The notes under the pieces were generated by a model. It ran no database searches. It was not told the origin of the DNA and saw only the letters and a list, made by a program, of their open reading frames with translations. The position numbers were made by a program, and so were the translations under genes. A stretch of DNA of 64,000 nt from positions 744,001 to 808,000 of the forward strand of contig JAQFVV010000322.1 of assembly GCA_028023455.1 (NCBI GenBank), written 5' to 3'. This document shows positions 61,166 through 64,000 of the stretch, one piece after another. This DNA comes from Epiperipatus broadwayi. Lineage: Eukaryota; Onychophora; Udeonychophora; Euonychophora; Peripatidae. Within the stretch, counting starts at the first letter, position 1; each line of letters begins with the position of its first letter.

Positions 61166-62227
61166 CACTTTATTGAGGCATGGAATTATCTTAAGAAGTG
61201 TATTGTCAATGTAAATAAGCTTTTTAATAGGTTCACTAAAAAGAAAAATTATGATTGGTTTTTTGGCAATTATTATTTTATTAGAGACTTAGTTAAAAGA
61301 AACTCATGACCTCTATTTGGCTAAATAATAAATTGAATATAATGATTCATGTGCAGTATAAAGTATAAAGGTAGTTGCTCAGTGGTTGATAAGAAGGGTT
61401 AAAAATAGTGGTTATTTATAACTGCAAAAGAGATGCAATCAGTTGTCAATTAGAAGTTAGATGTTTTTTTTTTTTATATGGACATGAAAAATTATTTTAA
61501 TTTTATTAAATCACTGATTTTTTTTTTTTTTTGTATGACAGTGATGTATATTTTGCACAGATAAAAGGAATATTTTATATCATTATTTAAAAAATTATTA
61601 AAAATATTTGGATGACTTATGTATTTAATGATATACTTGACCAATCATTTCCATTTAAATAGAAATATTCAATCTTGAAATGATATTTGTAGATGTTTTA
61701 AAAATAAGATTTTGAAATGTTAGCTTTAAAATTACAGAAACGTTTTAAGAATTGAACATATGAAATTGTGCAACCTCAACTTAATAATTCTTTTGTTCCA
61801 GTTTTTAAAAATAAAGGAATTAAAAAAAAAATTAATAATTATTTTTTGAGTATCATTGCTATTTATGCTTCTAATAATGAAAGAATAATTACTGGATATT
61901 CATTTTGATTTTAAGAATTAACAAGAATTCTAGATATTGTATTTTGTAAAAATATATTTACATTAATATAAGTTGGTGCACTCCAGAAAAAGTAGAAAAT
62001 ATTAGAGAAATATATTTAGATTGAAACTAATAAGCGGTAAATTTAATTAAATAATTTACATTAAATACGATCAATAAATTCCAAGAAATATTTGCTGATT
62101 ACAATTAGTTATAGACCTAAAAACATTACCGTATATGGAAGAATAGTACAGAATTGTATGAGTAATTAAAAACTATAAATAGTATAAGCAACAAGGTGTG
62201 TCGTTCATTTTTTCGGTGCATTTTGTA
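61166..62227 (+). other. Intron after TBCK exon 8; nothing identified
   Basis: AT-rich sequence with poly(T) runs. An acceptor-like TTGTATGACAG at 61541 is followed by a frame that does not match the next TBCK exon. Confidence 0.5.
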
Positions 62228-62620
62228 GAGAGATATAAGTGGCAGTAGCTTCAGTTAATGTGTAGCGCTTTCAGTGAAAATGTGTTCACAGGCTACTGCC
62301 GAATAGACCCAAAGAGTTTGGGAAACCAGCGCTGGAGGAAACTATCTGGATAGCAGCTAGATGCAAAGAGTTGATTTAATTTCCAGTGAAGTTACTAAGA
62401 GGACTGTTGCTGAGAGATGGAAGTAATTGCAGCTAAAAGAAGCTCATTGTGATAGTCACAGCGCTTTACGATGAAGCCCTATGTGTTCGGATCTAGCTGA
62501 ACTGGATTAGGTTTAAAGAGTTTGGGAAACCAAGGCCAATGGGAACCATCTTGAAAACAGCCAGTCTTAAAGTGCATCGGGGAAAATGAACCATAGGGAA
62601 CTATAGAGATTTTTGTGTTG
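62228..62620. repeat. GC-richer diverged tandem repeat, ~190-200-bp unit x2
   Basis: Unit 1 (from 62228) and unit 2 (from 62412) share, in order, GAGAGAT(A/G)(T/G)AAGT, an AGCTTCA/AGCTCAT segment, AGCGCTTT, ATGTGTTC, AAAGAGTTTGGGAAACCA (62311 and 62515) and a GGAA-C-ATCT-GA block. Both strands have stops in all frames. Composition differs clearly from the flanks, pointing to an inserted element, perhaps an LTR or SINE-like sequence, class unknown. Confidence 0.7.
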
Positions 62621-63684
62621 CATGTATAGCAGACTGTTCATTATTCTTATTAGGTACTATTTTGTTTGTTGGTATTCGTAATGATTGCACATGACTTCGT
62701 TGCATGAGGAGTTTGAAAGTGAGTCATGAATAAGACTATTACTTATGTATTGCTTTTATTGTTTTGATTATGGTATTTAACTCAGTTAATCAAGAAGGTT
62801 TGTGAAAATATTTGAAAATAATTGAGGGTCCATAGATATTTATTTATGCAATGCAGATTGATATATGATGATACGAGATGAAACATTACTACAGTTAATG
62901 GAAAATGTAAAACATTTTGAAGTGAAAGCTGATGTTAAATAAGGTTATGTTTTTCAATTTTATGCCAATAGTCTTTTGGCATATTTATAGGCTATTTCAT
63001 AAAGTATGCATCAAAATGTGATGTATATACTTAATAGTTTTTAATTTGAACTAAGGAAAGATGGGTTGCAAGTTTTAGGCTTATAATAAACTAATGACAG
63101 TGTTTTTCTTGCTAATTCAATGGTCATTGCAAACCTCATCTTTAAATTTTTGTTATTCCTGTCTCTATTTTTCCTGGAATTAGAAAAATATTTGTTTTTG
63201 AATAAGTGCATTATTAGTGAATAACATTGATAACAATTTAATAATTTCAAAAATATAAATTTCTAGAAAATTTTCCTGAAGTCTTTACAAATGAAATTGA
63301 AGGTATTAAAAGTTATAAATAATATGTTATGCAGCTAATATATTCAAATAACAATAATATTGAAGAGAACATTTTTTTAAAGCTATTACCTGTTCAGAAG
63401 AGTAGAGAAGAAGAAATAATATTGCATATTATGCATGTGCATGAAGTATTGCATTTATGTTCAACTAAATTTATTCATTTAGTACATGAATTTTTTTTTT
63501 GACAGTTTAATTATTAACATAATAATATAAAAGAAATTATCTAGAGATTCCAATCAGGAGATCGATTTATTAGTGGCTCTATTAAATTATTCAATTTTCC
63601 CATTATAGCTGTAGATTTGACAGTACTTATTAATTTTGTGATTCATAGTTTATATTTATTCACATTTACATAAATCGGTGACAG
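62621..63684 (+). other. Intron after TBCK exon 8; nothing identified
   Basis: AT-rich sequence. The 69-codon minus frame at 63041-63250 is unremarkable. Confidence 0.5.
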
Positions 63685-63885
63685 TCAAATTCTATTTATG
63701 AAGTGGATGTGAATGCAATGACTGTGGATTGTCCTGAATCTATTTACAAGTCTCTGATTATGTTTAGGATAATCAAATCCAGCTGGCTTTGATTTTGGAT
63801 CTGGAAAAAGATATATGATTGGAATCTCATAAGAAAGTCCATTTTTTATTTTGTTATTCAGTTGTAAATTTTTTTGGTTCAACAT
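63685..63885 (-). pseudogene. Possible fragment of a Jockey/I-type LINE C-terminus
   Basis: The minus frame contains KPAGFDYPKHNQRLVNRFRT followed by IHSHC. This resembles the PGFDLPR...W-x-x-LNRFRTGHGRC segment found after the RT/RNase H region of Jockey- and I-type elements in arthropods. The Gly-x-Gly of that motif is replaced and the frame stops soon after, so it is at best a decayed scrap. The match is from memory of the family. Confidence 0.4.
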
Positions 63886-64000
63886 TCAGAAAGCGATTCT
63901 TGATTTGAAATTAATTTTAACATGATAAAATTATATCGATTTATTGGCAAGTATGATTTTTTGTGGAACAATTTTGCTTTCAATATCTGATAAAGGAATA

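Noticed and set aside
61541-61610. Possible ninth TBCK exon after an acceptor-like TATGACAG
   Set aside because: The frame-compatible translation (DVYFAQIKG...) does not match the expected Pro-rich start of the next segment and runs into a stop with no donor.

Overview
This is an AT-rich (roughly three-quarters A+T by eye), intron-dominated animal genomic window. It is eukaryotic: coding sequence is confined to short exons with clear GT-AG splice sites, introns run from 75 bp to about 19 kb, and most of the rest is transposon debris and microsatellite. The host is probably an arthropod, possibly a chelicerate. The C-terminal part of one LINE resembles elements I associate with ticks and other arachnids; that is recollection, not a database match.

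The one host gene I can support is TBCK (TBC domain-containing protein kinase-like), on the + strand. Eight coding exons (6240-6432, 12160-12232, 12308-12422, 16564-16637, 24728-24884, 44066-44135, 53985-54046, 58879-58940) keep phase at every junction and give 268 codons plus two bases, with no stop. They cover essentially the whole N-terminal pseudokinase domain. The catalytic HRD is HRALSP and the DFG position is KFG, while APE and DxWSLG are kept. The TBC and rhodanese domains must lie beyond 64000. The start codon sits 2 nt after a strong acceptor, so a 5' noncoding exon is expected upstream; a CpG-enriched block at about 1.9-3.1 kb is my best candidate for the promoter region.

The introns hold a layered transposon record. 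Intron 1 carries a 1143-bp non-autonomous hAT element with 7/8 matching 8-bp target duplications (9914-11056). Intron 3 has a 49-bp tandem duplication and a 104-bp insert flanked by perfect 15-bp direct repeats. Intron 4 has a 1.4-kb block of two direct copies and one inverted copy of a repeat. Intron 5 (19 kb) contains a 206-bp hairpin, a 5'-truncated LINE (about 25795-28860, minus), a nearly full-length RTE-like LINE with an ATC/GAT tail (29229-32510, minus), an older copy of that LINE (33183-38463) split by a 2165-bp TG...CA LTR-like insertion (33637-35801), a 1.5-kb imperfect palindrome (about 38669-40168), and a foldback element with a 154-bp tandem duplication (40965-41510). Further foldback and dispersed repeats lie at 55351-56450 and 59415-59693. 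A second, decayed copy of the 2.2-kb LTR-like family is at about 59750-61165.

I see no operons, CRISPR arrays, tRNA or rRNA genes, and no convincing new biological system. The most useful leads are the long-LTR family, the giant palindromes, and two CpG-enriched islands that may mark a promoter and an unannotated exon.
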